Shown piece after piece: positions 16,292-25,173 of a DNA stretch of 53,771 nt (its first letter is position 1; every line of letters starts with the position of its first letter). A program made the translations under genes and the position numbers. Origin of the DNA: Planctomycetaceae bacterium (GTDB lineage: Bacteria; Planctomycetota; Phycisphaerae; SM23-33). The notes beneath the pieces were generated by a model. It ran no database searches. It was not told the origin of the DNA and saw only the letters and a list, made by a program, of their open reading frames with translations. The stretch is from assembly GCA_021371965.1 (NCBI GenBank), contig JAJFVE010000175.1:1-53771 (forward strand), read 5' to 3'.

Positions 16292-18123
16292 GTTTTCTTT
16301 TCCCCTACGATGGGGAAATAAATCGTGTATTTCTCGTCCACCACTTCGTGCAGAGGCTTGAAGCGGAAGTTGCAGTCCTGGCCGACGGTGCGGTAGCCGG
16401 TCGTCCAGCTGCCCCAGAGACGCTCGACGTCGGGCTTGAGGATCTCTTCCGGATGTGCGTGATCGCCGTGGATCGTGCACTGATGGTCGCACAGGCCGGC
16501 CAGGACCGTCGGGCCGTCCATGAACGCGGCCGTGCCGGGCTCGTCCGGGATCGGCTCGGTCCAGAGGCTCTTGGGGAGCTTGACGGTGAGGGTGTCGTCC
16601 TTCCACGCGCGGCGGATCTCGGTGAAGCTGCCCTTGGCCGAGGCCTTGACCGGCTTGCCGTTGACGGTGATCTCGGCCTTGCCCGCCAGCCACCAGGGCA
16701 TGCGCAGCTTGAGGGTGAAGTCCGCGGCCTTGTCGGCCTTGACGGACATGTTGTAGAGCCAATACTGCGGCCGATGATCGCGTCCGCCGCGATAGACGAC
16801 GCGCTCCTTGCCTTGTCCGTAGTTTTCGTGGATGGGCCACTGGTGCAGTTCCACGGCGGCGCCTTTGATCTGGGCGTTGGCGGTCGAGTCGCCGTACTGT
16901 GCGACGGTCAGGCTGTCCTTGGCGGCGTAGTACATCCAGTCGCCATAGAGATTGTGCGCCTGAACCAGCGTGCCGTGGCAGCACCAGAAGTCATGCGTGG
17001 GGTGGCCCCAGTGCTTGTGGCCGCCGGGCTCGAACGGCAGGAAGTACGCGACCTGACCCGTGCCAGGGTGCTGCTGGGCGAGGAAGCCGTTGTACAGGTT
17101 GCGCTCGATGTAGTCGGCGTATTCAGCCTTGCCGGTCCATCGCAGCAGATAGTCGGCCAGGCGCACCATGTTGTAGACGGTGCAGAACTCCTGGTTCTTG
17201 TCGCCCATGCGGTCGGCGAACTCGAAGGGTGGCGTCCACACCTCGCCGAGGTTCTGCCCGCCGGTGCAGAACGTCCCGCGGCGCGTGACGGCCTGGTCCC
17301 AGTACGCCTCGACCATCTTGCGGTAGCGCGCCTCGCCGGTGACTTCATACACGCGGGCGCAGCCGGCGGCTTCGGGGATCGTCGTGTTGGCGTGCATGTT
17401 GGTGAGGTTGTCGACGCCGTCCATCAGCGGGCCGAACAACCGCATGCGCGTGTAGCGCTCGATCAGGTCGCGGTGCTCGTCCTTGCCTGTGATGGCGAAG
17501 AGGTTGGCCCAGCTTTCAAGCATGCCGCCGGTCTCGACGTCCAGGATGTTGTCCATCTGCTCGCGGCTGAACTGCCTGGTCCAGCGGTGGAACCACTTGG
17601 CCCAGTTGGTCAGCACGGTCAGGGCCTGCTCATTGGCGCCCCAGACGTACGCATCCACCAGGCCCATGAGCATTTTGTGGATCGTATAGTGCGGCGCCCA
17701 GACGCCTTCGCCGCGGGCGATCAGGTGCAGGTATTTTTCAGGGATCGAGCCGGCCCACTCGCCGCCGTTGCGCTGCTGGCAGGCGGCCAAGCCTGAGACG
17801 AACTGGTCGATGCGCAGCTTGACCAGCGGATCTTTGCTGTTGGCGTAGATGCGCGACGCGCCCGAGAGCCAGTGCCCGGGGAAGTGCCCGCGAAGCTGGC
17901 AGGTAGGCGTTTCCCAGCCCCAGTGCCAATCGGCGCCGCTGGCGCCTTGGCCTGCCATCGTGCCCTGAAGGATGCCTCCGCCCCAGCCGGCCTCGCCCTG
18001 GAAATTGCGCAGCAGATTGTCGTTGGTCAGGCTCAGGATGTAATTGCGATTGAGGCCGGCCCGATGACCAAACGCGCCGCCGACGGAAACCTTGTCCGGG
18101 GCCAGAGACTTCAGCGTGTGCAT
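16237..18123 (-). CDS. GH127 (DUF1680) beta-L-arabinofuranosidase-like hydrolase
   Basis: A 628-residue protein from the ATG at 18123, preceded by GAGGAT. The catalytic signature of GH127 is complete: Glu312-x-Cys314 in QEFCTVYNM, and Cys381-Cys382 in DFWCCHGT. In the characterised family member the cysteines and Glu bind zinc and one cysteine is the nucleophile. GH127 enzymes release beta-L-arabinofuranose from plant or algal glycans. No signal peptide is seen. The last roughly 20 residues (Lys/Arg/Ser-rich, ending KKTKGKKQ) are encoded by a dispersed palindromic repeat and are probably a recent addition. Substrate specificity is inferred. Confidence 0.92.
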   Translation of the reverse strand: MHTLKSLAPDKVSVGGAFGHRAGLNRNYILSLTNDNLLRNFQGEAGWGGGILQGTMAGQGASGADWHWGWETPTCQLRGHFPGHWLSGASRIYANSKDPLVKLRIDQFVSGLAACQQRNGGEWAGSIPEKYLHLIARGEGVWAPHYTIHKMLMGLVDAYVWGANEQALTVLTNWAKWFHRWTRQFSREQMDNILDVETGGMLESWANLFAITGKDEHRDLIERYTRMRLFGPLMDGVDNLTNMHANTTIPEAAGCARVYEVTGEARYRKMVEAYWDQAVTRRGTFCTGGQNLGEVWTPPFEFADRMGDKNQEFCTVYNMVRLADYLLRWTGKAEYADYIERNLYNGFLAQQHPGTGQVAYFLPFEPGGHKHWGHPTHDFWCCHGTLVQAHNLYGDWMYYAAKDSLTVAQYGDSTANAQIKGAAVELHQWPIHENYGQGKERVVYRGGRDHRPQYWLYNMSVKADKAADFTLKLRMPWWLAGKAEITVNGKPVKASAKGSFTEIRRAWKDDTLTVKLPKSLWTEPIPDEPGTAAFMDGPTVLAGLCDHQCTIHGDHAHPEEILKPDVERLWGSWTTGYRTVGQDCNFRFKPLHEVVDEKYTIYFPIVGEKKTRNSKSEIRNKKTKGKKQ

Positions 18124-18255
18124 TGGATATCCTCTTATCGGTGAAGTTCGAGGGAAGCGGGAATTACACCCGCACCGGGCGGCGCAGGCAAGGGAAACTT
18201 CATCCTCAATCGCCACGGCAGCGCAGTCCAGGCGTTATACTGTTGGAGACATCAA

Positions 18256-18322
18256 AGGTTAGAGGTGAGAGGTTAGAGGAATTTCGCCTATGCAGGTAAC
18301 TCTACCCTCTCACCTCTAACCT
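18256..18322. repeat. GGTTAGAGGTGAGA palindrome
   Basis: Left arm AGGTTAGAGGTGAGAGGTTA pairs with right arm TACCCTCTCACCTCTAACCT (18303-18322) with one or two mismatches. The left arm contains tandem words. It ends 20 bp before the metallophosphoesterase start, so any hairpin would form in the message leader. Confidence 0.75.
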
Positions 18323-18341
18323 CGTGTGCTTGAGGTGCCGC

Positions 18342-19970
18342 ATGAAGAGTAGACGTTATATTGTGATTGTCCTGACAGCCGCACTGGCTTTTCCTGCCTT
18401 GGCGGCTGCGGCGCCGCTGACGATCACCGGGCGGGTGTTTCTGGACGCCAATGGCAATGGGCAGTTTGACGCGGGCGAAGCGCCACCGGCCGGGGCGGCG
18501 GTCACCGATGGCGTGACCATCGTCGCGCCGGACAAGGAGGGCAAGTACTCCATCAGCGTCGGGCTCGATCTGCAGATTCCCCAGCCGTCGCAGGTGATCT
18601 CCGTGATCTGGCCCAGCGCCACGTGGCCGGTCGGAACCTGGTGGCGTCGCGTGGATACGCTCAAGGCCGGCCAAAGCGTCGACTTTGCCCTGCGTCAGGA
18701 CACGCAGGCGCTGCCGTTCGTGTTCGCCTTCGCCAGCGACCCCCACGACGGCGGCAAGAGCGAGCACTCCGAGGCTTTTCGCAGAGATGTGGCGGACCTG
18801 GGCTGCGTGAAGCTCGGCATCTTTGGCGGCGACTACGGCTACTCCGATACCACCGGCGACTATGCGGCCATCGAAGCGTCGTATACGTCATGGGCCAAGT
18901 ACATGACCACGCTGCCTGCCCCGTTCTTCTGCACACAGGGCAACCATGACCTTGCGGCGACGCTGGCCGAGGCCGGCGCAAAGGCCGCAGCGGACGCCGC
19001 GCGTGCCAAGGCCCGCATGCTGCGCCAGCCCGAGCCGATGGTTAAGCTGCCTCCGCCGCCGGATCGGACCAATCCGCTCTATGCCTACGGGGCGTACACC
19101 AAGCATCTGGGCCCCCCGCGATGGTCGTTCTCGTACGGCGGTGTACACTTTGTCGGGCTGGACTGGGCTACGAAGAAGGGCGAGGCGTACGAGGAGGGCG
19201 TTTCGTCGACGGCTGTAAAATGGCTTGCCGAGGATCTCGCCCGCGTCCCGGCCGGTCAGCGCATCCTCGTCTTCACGCATTTTCCAATGGGCGACGAGGG
19301 GCTCTGGCCGCTGCTGGCAAAACACAAGGTCACGCAGATCTTCGCCGGCCACACGCACCGGGGCTCCGTGCTGACCAAGATGGGCGTGCCGGCCCTGACC
19401 GTGGTCAACCGCAACGGCCCGTACAAAGTCGTACGAGTCACCGAGAACACCCTGGACATCGCCGACCGCTGCACCGGCTGCCGCAGCGACAAGCCCGGGT
19501 TCCACCAGGTCTGGTGCCCGCTGCGCGAGCCCGATGCCGCCGCGATGAAGCCCATCCGCACCGTGTACGGCAAGTTCGCCAATGAAAAAGTCTCCGACGA
19601 CGTGCTGAGCAAACTGGCCGGTTTCAAGACCGGCGGCGCCGAAATCTTGACGGAGATCGCCCCCGGCGAGGCCACGCGGTACGGCCTGCAACTGACCGCC
19701 GCCAACGCGCTCAAAGAGGGGCAAGGGATCGAGGCCCTGGTCGAAGACGGCGAATTGGTGCTCGGCGGCGTGCGCACGCCTTTCAAGACCGCAGCCGGCG
19801 GCAGCGTGAAGATGCACCTGATTGCCCGCGCCGGCGTCGCGACGCTCTGGGTCGACGGCCGCGTCACCCTGACGACCCGGTACAAGCCCTTCGCCCCGGT
19901 GATGGTAGTGCTTCGCGCCAAAGGCGGTCAGGCGGTCTTCCGGAAGCTGGAGTTCTGGGAACTGCGGTAG
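18342..19970 (+). CDS. Secreted calcineurin-like metallophosphoesterase, paralog A
   Basis: A 542-residue protein. Signal peptide at 1-25 (ending ALAAAAP), an N-terminal beta domain with FLDANGNGQFDAGEAP resembling MetallophosN or SdrD-B-like modules, then the phosphoesterase core. Metal motifs in order: SDPHDG, FGGDYG, TQGNHDLA, FTHFPMG and FAGHTHRG. A C-terminal beta-sandwich (from about residue 420) resembles the domain that ends GH32-type enzymes. It probably hydrolyses a phosphate ester outside the cytoplasm; the substrate is unknown. The ATG at 18342 is preceded by TTGAGG. It shares architecture with the gene at 26793. Confidence 0.88.
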   Translation: MKSRRYIVIVLTAALAFPALAAAAPLTITGRVFLDANGNGQFDAGEAPPAGAAVTDGVTIVAPDKEGKYSISVGLDLQIPQPSQVISVIWPSATWPVGTWWRRVDTLKAGQSVDFALRQDTQALPFVFAFASDPHDGGKSEHSEAFRRDVADLGCVKLGIFGGDYGYSDTTGDYAAIEASYTSWAKYMTTLPAPFFCTQGNHDLAATLAEAGAKAAADAARAKARMLRQPEPMVKLPPPPDRTNPLYAYGAYTKHLGPPRWSFSYGGVHFVGLDWATKKGEAYEEGVSSTAVKWLAEDLARVPAGQRILVFTHFPMGDEGLWPLLAKHKVTQIFAGHTHRGSVLTKMGVPALTVVNRNGPYKVVRVTENTLDIADRCTGCRSDKPGFHQVWCPLREPDAAAMKPIRTVYGKFANEKVSDDVLSKLAGFKTGGAEILTEIAPGEATRYGLQLTAANALKEGQGIEALVEDGELVLGGVRTPFKTAAGGSVKMHLIARAGVATLWVDGRVTLTTRYKPFAPVMVVLRAKGGQAVFRKLEFWELR

Positions 19971-20149
19971 TGCTCCGGATTCCTGATCAGTGAACTGACC
20001 AGGCCGAGAACCCTCAGCTTCATGAAGCATTCTGGCGCAAGACGCTTGTGCCCCTTCGCGGGGCGGATATCATGTCTTTGCGCGGGCCATGTGCCCTCGC
20101 CGCGCCTTCGAGGCGCACGAGCGATCCGGTTCCGGTTGGCGGAGCGTTG

Positions 20150-21436
20150 ATGACTATTGCAGACCCTGCGTTCTGGGCCGCGGCGGCCGCGGCGATTCTC
20201 TCCGGTTATTTCGCGCTGATCAGCTATACGCTGGGTTCGCAGCGCCGGATTCAACTGGAGGAAAGCTTTTCCTCCGCGCGCGGGCGGCGGCGCCTGGCAT
20301 GGCTTGAAAAAAACCTTCGCCCCCTGCGCCTGACGGTCTCGCTGGCGCGCAACCTGGGCAACCTCGTGCTGATGGTGGCCGTCGTGCAGTTGATCGTCCC
20401 ACCGGGCGGCTACACCCTCTGGCGGTTGATCGGCGCGGTGGTCGCCGCGGCCGGCGTCATCGCCATCTTCGGCGTGGCCATCCCGCATGCCCTGGCAACG
20501 TATTCGGGCGAGCGGGTACTGGCGGCGACGCTGCCGGTCCTGCTGGCGTGCCGATACCTCTTCTATCCGGTGACGGCTGTCATGTCGGCGTTCGATAAGC
20601 CGATCCGCCGCCTGGTGGGCTCAGCCGAGACCACCGAGGCCGAGAACGGCGAGGCGGCCAAGCAGGAGATTCTCCAGGCCGCCAGCGAAGGCCAGGCCGA
20701 GGGCGCCGTCGGGGCGCAGGAAGTCGAGATGATCGAGTCGGTGATGGAGTTCGCCGGCACGCGGGCCGGGCAGATCATGACGCCCCGCACCGACATCTTC
20801 GCGGTCCCGATCGACATGCCCTGGGCACAGCTTGTCGGGACCATCATCGAAGCCGGCCACACGCGAATCCCCGTCTATCAGGAGAACCTCGACAACATCG
20901 TGGGCATCCTCTACGCCAAGGACCTGCTGCAGTACGTCGTCGAGCACCAGCCCAGCGACCTGCGGTCCATCCTTCGCAAGCCCTACTTCGTGCCCGAGAC
21001 CAAGCCCCTCGACGACCTGCTGCGCGACTTCAAGGCCCGCAAGATCCATTTCGCCGTCGTGCTCGACGAATACGGCGGCACGGCCGGCATCGTCACCATC
21101 GAAGACGTCGTCGAGGAGATCGTCGGCGAGATCACCGACGAGTACGACCAGCCCGAGCCGACAATGATGCACCGCATCGACGCCAACACCGCCGAAGTCG
21201 ACGGACGCATGCGCGTCGACGAACTCAACGACGAACTCGACCTGAACCTCCCCGAAGACCAGGACTACGACACGATCGCCGGAATGGTCTTCGCCGAGCT
21301 GGGCTACATTCCTGCCGCCGGCGAAAAACTCGAATCCCACGGCGCGCGGGTGACGGTGCTGGCGGCCGACGAACGCAAGATCACCCGCCTGAAGATCGAG
21401 GCCCTCCGCGAGGGATCGCATGTCAAATCGGCCTGA
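20150..21436 (+). CDS. CNNM/CorC-HlyC family membrane protein
   Basis: About 428 residues. The N-terminal part has several membrane segments (about 8-30, 85-105 and 112-135), matching a CNNM transmembrane domain. The cytoplasmic part has a CBS pair starting at IMTPRTDIFAVPIDM and ending near VVLDEYGGTAGIVTIEDVVEEIVGEI, then a CorC/HlyC C-terminal domain (VDGRMRVDELNDELDLNLP). The family is linked to Mg and Co homeostasis or efflux; the older hemolysin name is misleading. The ATG at 20150 follows GGCGGAG. It appears to stand alone; a word-repeat palindrome follows it. Confidence 0.92.
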   Translation: MTIADPAFWAAAAAAILSGYFALISYTLGSQRRIQLEESFSSARGRRRLAWLEKNLRPLRLTVSLARNLGNLVLMVAVVQLIVPPGGYTLWRLIGAVVAAAGVIAIFGVAIPHALATYSGERVLAATLPVLLACRYLFYPVTAVMSAFDKPIRRLVGSAETTEAENGEAAKQEILQAASEGQAEGAVGAQEVEMIESVMEFAGTRAGQIMTPRTDIFAVPIDMPWAQLVGTIIEAGHTRIPVYQENLDNIVGILYAKDLLQYVVEHQPSDLRSILRKPYFVPETKPLDDLLRDFKARKIHFAVVLDEYGGTAGIVTIEDVVEEIVGEITDEYDQPEPTMMHRIDANTAEVDGRMRVDELNDELDLNLPEDQDYDTIAGMVFAELGYIPAAGEKLESHGARVTVLAADERKITRLKIEALREGSHVKSA

Positions 21437-21461
21437 TCTCCGGGTGTTTCTCGGATGCATC

Positions 21462-21548
21462 AACCGCAAAGATCGCAAAGGGCGCAGAGAAGAAAGCCTT
21501 ATATTTTCTCTTCCAGATACCCTTGCGTTCTTCGCGGCCTTTGCGGTT
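21462..21548. repeat. CCGCAAAGATCGCAAAGG word-repeat palindrome
   Basis: Left arm AACCGCAAAGATCGCAAAGG is made of 9-bp words (CGCAAAGAT, CGCAAAGGG, CGCAGAGAA). The right arm ends CGCGGCCTTTGCGGTT. It has the same design as the CACGAATG family with unrelated sequence. Confidence 0.8.
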
Positions 21549-21654
21549 ATTCTCCCCGCCTGAGTTGAAGGTTCATGGTCGGCTGCGATGCAATTTCCGG
21601 ACAGTCGCAGAAAAGGTTTACGCCGCGCTGAAAAAATAGGACAATCTGGAAGAT

Positions 21655-22953
21655 ATGCGGAGAAACATCGTACATAGCGGCGCGGGATCGCTGACCTACG
21701 CGATTCGCGAGATCGTCCAGATCGGCAACCGGTTCAAGGACCTGGGCGTTCCCCTGACCTGGGAGAACATCGGCGACCCGGTGCAGAAGGGCGAAAAGGT
21801 CGAGCCCTGGATCCGCGAGATCCTGCACGAGATCGTCGACCAGGACATGTCTTGGGCCTACTGCGACACCGCCGGCGTCCCGGCGACGCGCGAGTTCCTG
21901 GCCGCCGAGGTCAACCTGCGCGGCGGGGCGAAGGTCACGCCCGACGATATCATCTTCTTTAACGGCATCGGCGACGCGGTGGCCAAGGTCTATGGTTTCC
22001 TGCGGCGCGAGGCCCGCGTGATCGGGCCAACGCCGGCCTACAGCACGCATTCTTCAGCCGAGGGCGCCCACAGCGGCTACGAGCACCTGACGTACGAGCT
22101 CGACCCGCACAATGGGTGGATGCCGGATCTGGACGACCTGCGCCTCAAGTGCAAGTACAACGACTCGATCGCGGCAATCCTGCTGATCAATCCCGACAAC
22201 CCGACCGGGGCCGTCTACCCGCGCGAGGTGCTCGAAGGCATGGTGGCCATCGCCCGCGAGTTCGACCTGTTCCTGATCTGCGACGAGATCTACACGCACA
22301 TCGTCTACAACGGCCACAAGACCCTGCACCTGTCGCAGGTTATCGGCGACGTCTGCGGGCTCGTGATGCGCGGGATCAGCAAGGAATATCCCTGGCCGGG
22401 CTCGCGCTGCGGGTGGATCGAGGTGCTCAATGGCGGGCGCGATTCGATGTTCCGCACGTACGTCAACTCGCTGCTGGCGAGCAAGCGGCTGGAGGTCTGC
22501 TCGACGACCGCACCGCAGCTTTCGATCCCGCAGGTGATGGGCAACCCGCTTTACAAGAACCACCTGGCCAAGCGAGCGGGCATCTATGAAGCCCGCGCCC
22601 GCGAAGCCGTCGCCATCTTCCAGGGCATCCCCGGCGTGCACGTCAACATGCCCTGCGGGGCGTTCTACATGACGGTGCTTTTCGAGAAGGGTTCGCTCAA
22701 CAACCGCCAGAGGCTGGCGATCCAGAACACGCAGATCCGCCAGATGGTCGAGCAGCAGGTCGCCGGCGCCGCCAACGATGCGCGATTCGTGTACTATCTG
22801 CTGGGCGCTACGGGCATCTGCGTGGTGCCGCTGACGGGCTTCTATTGCCAGCGCGACGGCTTCCGCGTGACGTTGCTGGAATGCGACGACGCCAAGCGCA
22901 CCTGGACCTTCAAGACCATCGCCGCGGCGATCCGCGAGTATCTGGGTAGTTGA
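21655..22953 (+). CDS. PLP-dependent aminotransferase, class I/II
   Basis: A 432-residue fold-type I aminotransferase. NPDNPTGAVYPRE is the cofactor-binding Asn loop, CDEIYTHIVYNG the Asp that pairs with pyridoxal, and GISKEYPWPGSRCGW holds the Schiff-base lysine followed by the conserved Arg. It moves an amino group between an amino acid and a 2-oxoacid in the cytoplasm; the amino-acid specificity is not readable, although alanine- or aspartate-type enzymes are closest in pattern. GGAAG precedes the ATG at 21655. It is the first gene of a plus-strand run through GH43 and two URO-D-like genes. Confidence 0.9.
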   Translation: MRRNIVHSGAGSLTYAIREIVQIGNRFKDLGVPLTWENIGDPVQKGEKVEPWIREILHEIVDQDMSWAYCDTAGVPATREFLAAEVNLRGGAKVTPDDIIFFNGIGDAVAKVYGFLRREARVIGPTPAYSTHSSAEGAHSGYEHLTYELDPHNGWMPDLDDLRLKCKYNDSIAAILLINPDNPTGAVYPREVLEGMVAIAREFDLFLICDEIYTHIVYNGHKTLHLSQVIGDVCGLVMRGISKEYPWPGSRCGWIEVLNGGRDSMFRTYVNSLLASKRLEVCSTTAPQLSIPQVMGNPLYKNHLAKRAGIYEARAREAVAIFQGIPGVHVNMPCGAFYMTVLFEKGSLNNRQRLAIQNTQIRQMVEQQVAGAANDARFVYYLLGATGICVVPLTGFYCQRDGFRVTLLECDDAKRTWTFKTIAAAIREYLGS

Positions 22954-22971
22954 GTTCGTTCGCAATCTCAA

Positions 22972-23062
22972 GAGAACACGAATGACACGAATGTCTCAAA
23001 TGAGAAGAAATCAGTTCTTGTCTCTTCTCAACATTCGTCCCATTCGTGACATTCGTGTTCTC
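22972..23062. repeat. CACGAATG word-repeat palindrome, empty form 1
   Basis: Left arm GAGAACACGAATGACACGAA (from 22972) and right arm ending ATTCGTGACATTCGTGTTCTC (23062) match at 21 of 22 outer positions. The loop of under 50 bp also contains GAGAAG/CTTCTC pairing and no gene. The arms match those flanking the GxxExxY gene. Confidence 0.9.
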
Positions 23063-23087
23063 CCCCCGGACTGCAGGAGCCTCTGAC

Positions 23088-23993
23088 ATGCAACAACCCC
23101 TTTCGGGAAACCCGATTCTGCCTGGGCGTGGGGTTTGCGATCCGCACATCCGCATCTATGACGACACGGCGTACCTGTACGCCACGCACGACAAGAGCCC
23201 CGACAACCACGCCTTCGTCATGGACGACTGGTGGATCTGGTCGTCGCGCGATCTGGTCAATTGGGTTCACGAAAGCTCCGTCCGCCCGCAAGACACGTAC
23301 TACGGCAAACCCGATGCGAGTTGTTGGGCCGTCGACGCCATCGCCCGCGGCGGCAAGCACTACTTCTACTTTTCCCGCGGCCCGCACGAGATCGGCGTGA
23401 TGGAAGCCGACACGCCCGTCGGACCCTGGCGGGATCCGCTGAAGAAGCCGCTGATCGCCCAAGGCCAGTACGCCCAGGACTCGCGCGACCCGGGTTTGTG
23501 CCTCGACGACGACGGGCACGCGTATATCGTCTTTGGAACCTTCGAGTTCCTGATCGCCCGGCTCAACGACGATATGATCTCGCTGGCCGAAGAGCCGCGG
23601 GTGCTGCAGATCAACAATCCTGAAGGTCCTTACGGCAAGGGCAAGACCGACGACAAACCGTACATCCACAAGCGCGCCGGCGTCTACTATCTGTCATGGG
23701 GCTGCTATTACGGGATGTCAGACAGCATCTACGGCCCCTACGACTGCCGCGGGTCGTTCATCCAGGCTCAGAACGTCGCCCCCGCCCTGCAATACAAGAA
23801 CGGCGACATCACCTACGACCGCCACGGTAGCTTTTTCGAGTGGCGCAAGCAGTGGTATTTCATCTGCAATGACATGAGTCGCATCAACAACCCCTGCTTC
23901 CGCGACTCCGCCCTCTGCTACGTCTCCTATCGCCCCAACGGCGAAATCGAACCGGTTCGCATCGAAGAAGAAGGCGTGCGTTTACCGGAGTAG
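23088..23993 (+). CDS. GH43-family glycoside hydrolase
   Basis: A 301-residue five-bladed beta-propeller hydrolase without a signal peptide. GRGVCDPHIRIYDDTAYLYA carries the catalytic base Asp18. RDPGLCLDDDGHAYIVFG and KPYIHKRAGVYYLSWG follow the usual blade pattern, and DRHGSFFEWRKQWYF is in the region of the substrate-binding His. GH43 enzymes act mainly on alpha-L-arabinofuranosides and beta-xylosides. Proximity to GH127 and to an AraA-like isomerase and FGGY kinase in the window supports a pentose role, by inference. CAGGAG lies before the ATG at 23088, which is just downstream of a palindrome. Confidence 0.85.
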   Translation: MQQPLSGNPILPGRGVCDPHIRIYDDTAYLYATHDKSPDNHAFVMDDWWIWSSRDLVNWVHESSVRPQDTYYGKPDASCWAVDAIARGGKHYFYFSRGPHEIGVMEADTPVGPWRDPLKKPLIAQGQYAQDSRDPGLCLDDDGHAYIVFGTFEFLIARLNDDMISLAEEPRVLQINNPEGPYGKGKTDDKPYIHKRAGVYYLSWGCYYGMSDSIYGPYDCRGSFIQAQNVAPALQYKNGDITYDRHGSFFEWRKQWYFICNDMSRINNPCFRDSALCYVSYRPNGEIEPVRIEEEGVRLPE

Positions 23994-24105
23994 ACACAGT
24001 GGACGCTCATCGTCTCGAGCAGGCGAAGAGTGATATCTGCGTTTGCTTTCGCCCGCAATTTCGCGCAAACTCTTGCCTCTTGACCTGAACCAGAAGGAGT
24101 CTGCG

Positions 24106-25167
24106 ATGTCGTTCAAAGACGGATGGGCTGCGGTGCATCTGGAAATGCCTCGGCGGGTGCCGCGGACGGAGTACTCGCTCGAAGGGCACTGGGAGTATCT
24201 CTCGGCGCTGACGGGCAAGACCATCACCATCGACTCGCCCGGCGAGGTCAAGTGGGCCGCGGCCCAGGAACTCTGGCGCAAGTGGAACTTCGACTTTTAC
24301 TGGGGCACCATCATCGGCGGGCAGTACTTCGGCAAGTGGCAGACCGACATGGGCCACGCGGTATATGCCGCCGGCGGCGTGGATTACCGCTCCATCGGCG
24401 GCTGTCCGTTCAAGACGCCCGAGGAGGCCTTGGCCCTGGACCCCGAGAGCATGTTCACGGCCCCCAATCACGCCGAGCTGGTCAAGAGCTTCACTGATAG
24501 CTGGCAGAACACGCGCAAGAACCCGGCGATGGACGGCGTGCCATCGACCGGCATCTACACCACGTGCATCTCCGGGCTGATCGCGATCTTCGGCTGGGAC
24601 ATGCTGCTGCTGGCCGCCGGAACGGATCCAGAAGCCTTCGGCGAGATGACCAACCGCTACTGCCGCTGGATGCAGCGGTGCTTCAACGCCCTGGCCGAGG
24701 CCGACGCGCCGGTGGTGATGATTCACGACGACATGGTCTGGACGGCCGGGGCGTTCATCCACCCCGACTGGTATCGCAAGTACGTCTTCCCCAACTTCAA
24801 GAAGTACTTCGCCCCGCTCAAGGACAGCGGCAAGAAGATCACCTTCACGGCCGACGGCAACTACACCGAGTTCATCGACGACCTGGTCGACGCCGGCGTC
24901 GATGGGTTCGTGCTCGAGCCGATGACCGACATGGCGTACATCGCCGAAAAGTACGGCCGCACGCATTACTTCATCGGCAATGCCGACACACGCATCCTGC
25001 TGCACAACGACAAGAAGGCCATCCGGGCCGAGGTCGAGCGCTGCATGAATATCGGGAAGAAATGCCCAGGCTTTTTTATGGCCGTCGGCAATCACATTCC
25101 GCCAAACACGCCCGTGGACGCGGTAATCTATTACAATGAAGTTTACGAGGAACTGGCGGTGCGTTAG
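24106..25167 (+). CDS. URO-D-like protein A (methyltransferase superfamily)
   Basis: A 353-residue TIM-barrel protein of the uroporphyrinogen decarboxylase superfamily, in the branch with MtaA/CmuA-type methyltransferases and not a heme enzyme. MIHDDMVWTAG (HDD at 207-209) and GFVLEPMTDMAY fit the family core. The zinc motif HxCG of cobamide-dependent methyltransferases is replaced by TADG (248-251), so classical zinc-thiolate methyl transfer is doubtful. Near the C-terminus is AVGNHIPPNTP, shared with paralog B. AAGGAG lies 7 nt before the ATG at 24106. No corrinoid protein is adjacent. Substrate unknown. Confidence 0.85.
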   Translation: MSFKDGWAAVHLEMPRRVPRTEYSLEGHWEYLSALTGKTITIDSPGEVKWAAAQELWRKWNFDFYWGTIIGGQYFGKWQTDMGHAVYAAGGVDYRSIGGCPFKTPEEALALDPESMFTAPNHAELVKSFTDSWQNTRKNPAMDGVPSTGIYTTCISGLIAIFGWDMLLLAAGTDPEAFGEMTNRYCRWMQRCFNALAEADAPVVMIHDDMVWTAGAFIHPDWYRKYVFPNFKKYFAPLKDSGKKITFTADGNYTEFIDDLVDAGVDGFVLEPMTDMAYIAEKYGRTHYFIGNADTRILLHNDKKAIRAEVERCMNIGKKCPGFFMAVGNHIPPNTPVDAVIYYNEVYEELAVR

Positions 25168-25173
25168 GCCAGA

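Noticed and set aside
16240..17796. 518-codon open frame opposite GH127
   Set aside because: Antisense shadow; the GH127 frame has catalytic motifs and a ribosome binding site.
22972..23062. CRISPR-like short repeats
   Set aside because: The repeats are tandem words inside inverted arms, without regular unique spacers or cas genes.
24106..25167. True uroporphyrinogen decarboxylase (hemE)
   Set aside because: Five paralogs, no heme genes nearby, and the sequence lacks the usual HemE N-terminal arginine-rich motif; it belongs to the methyltransferase-like branch.
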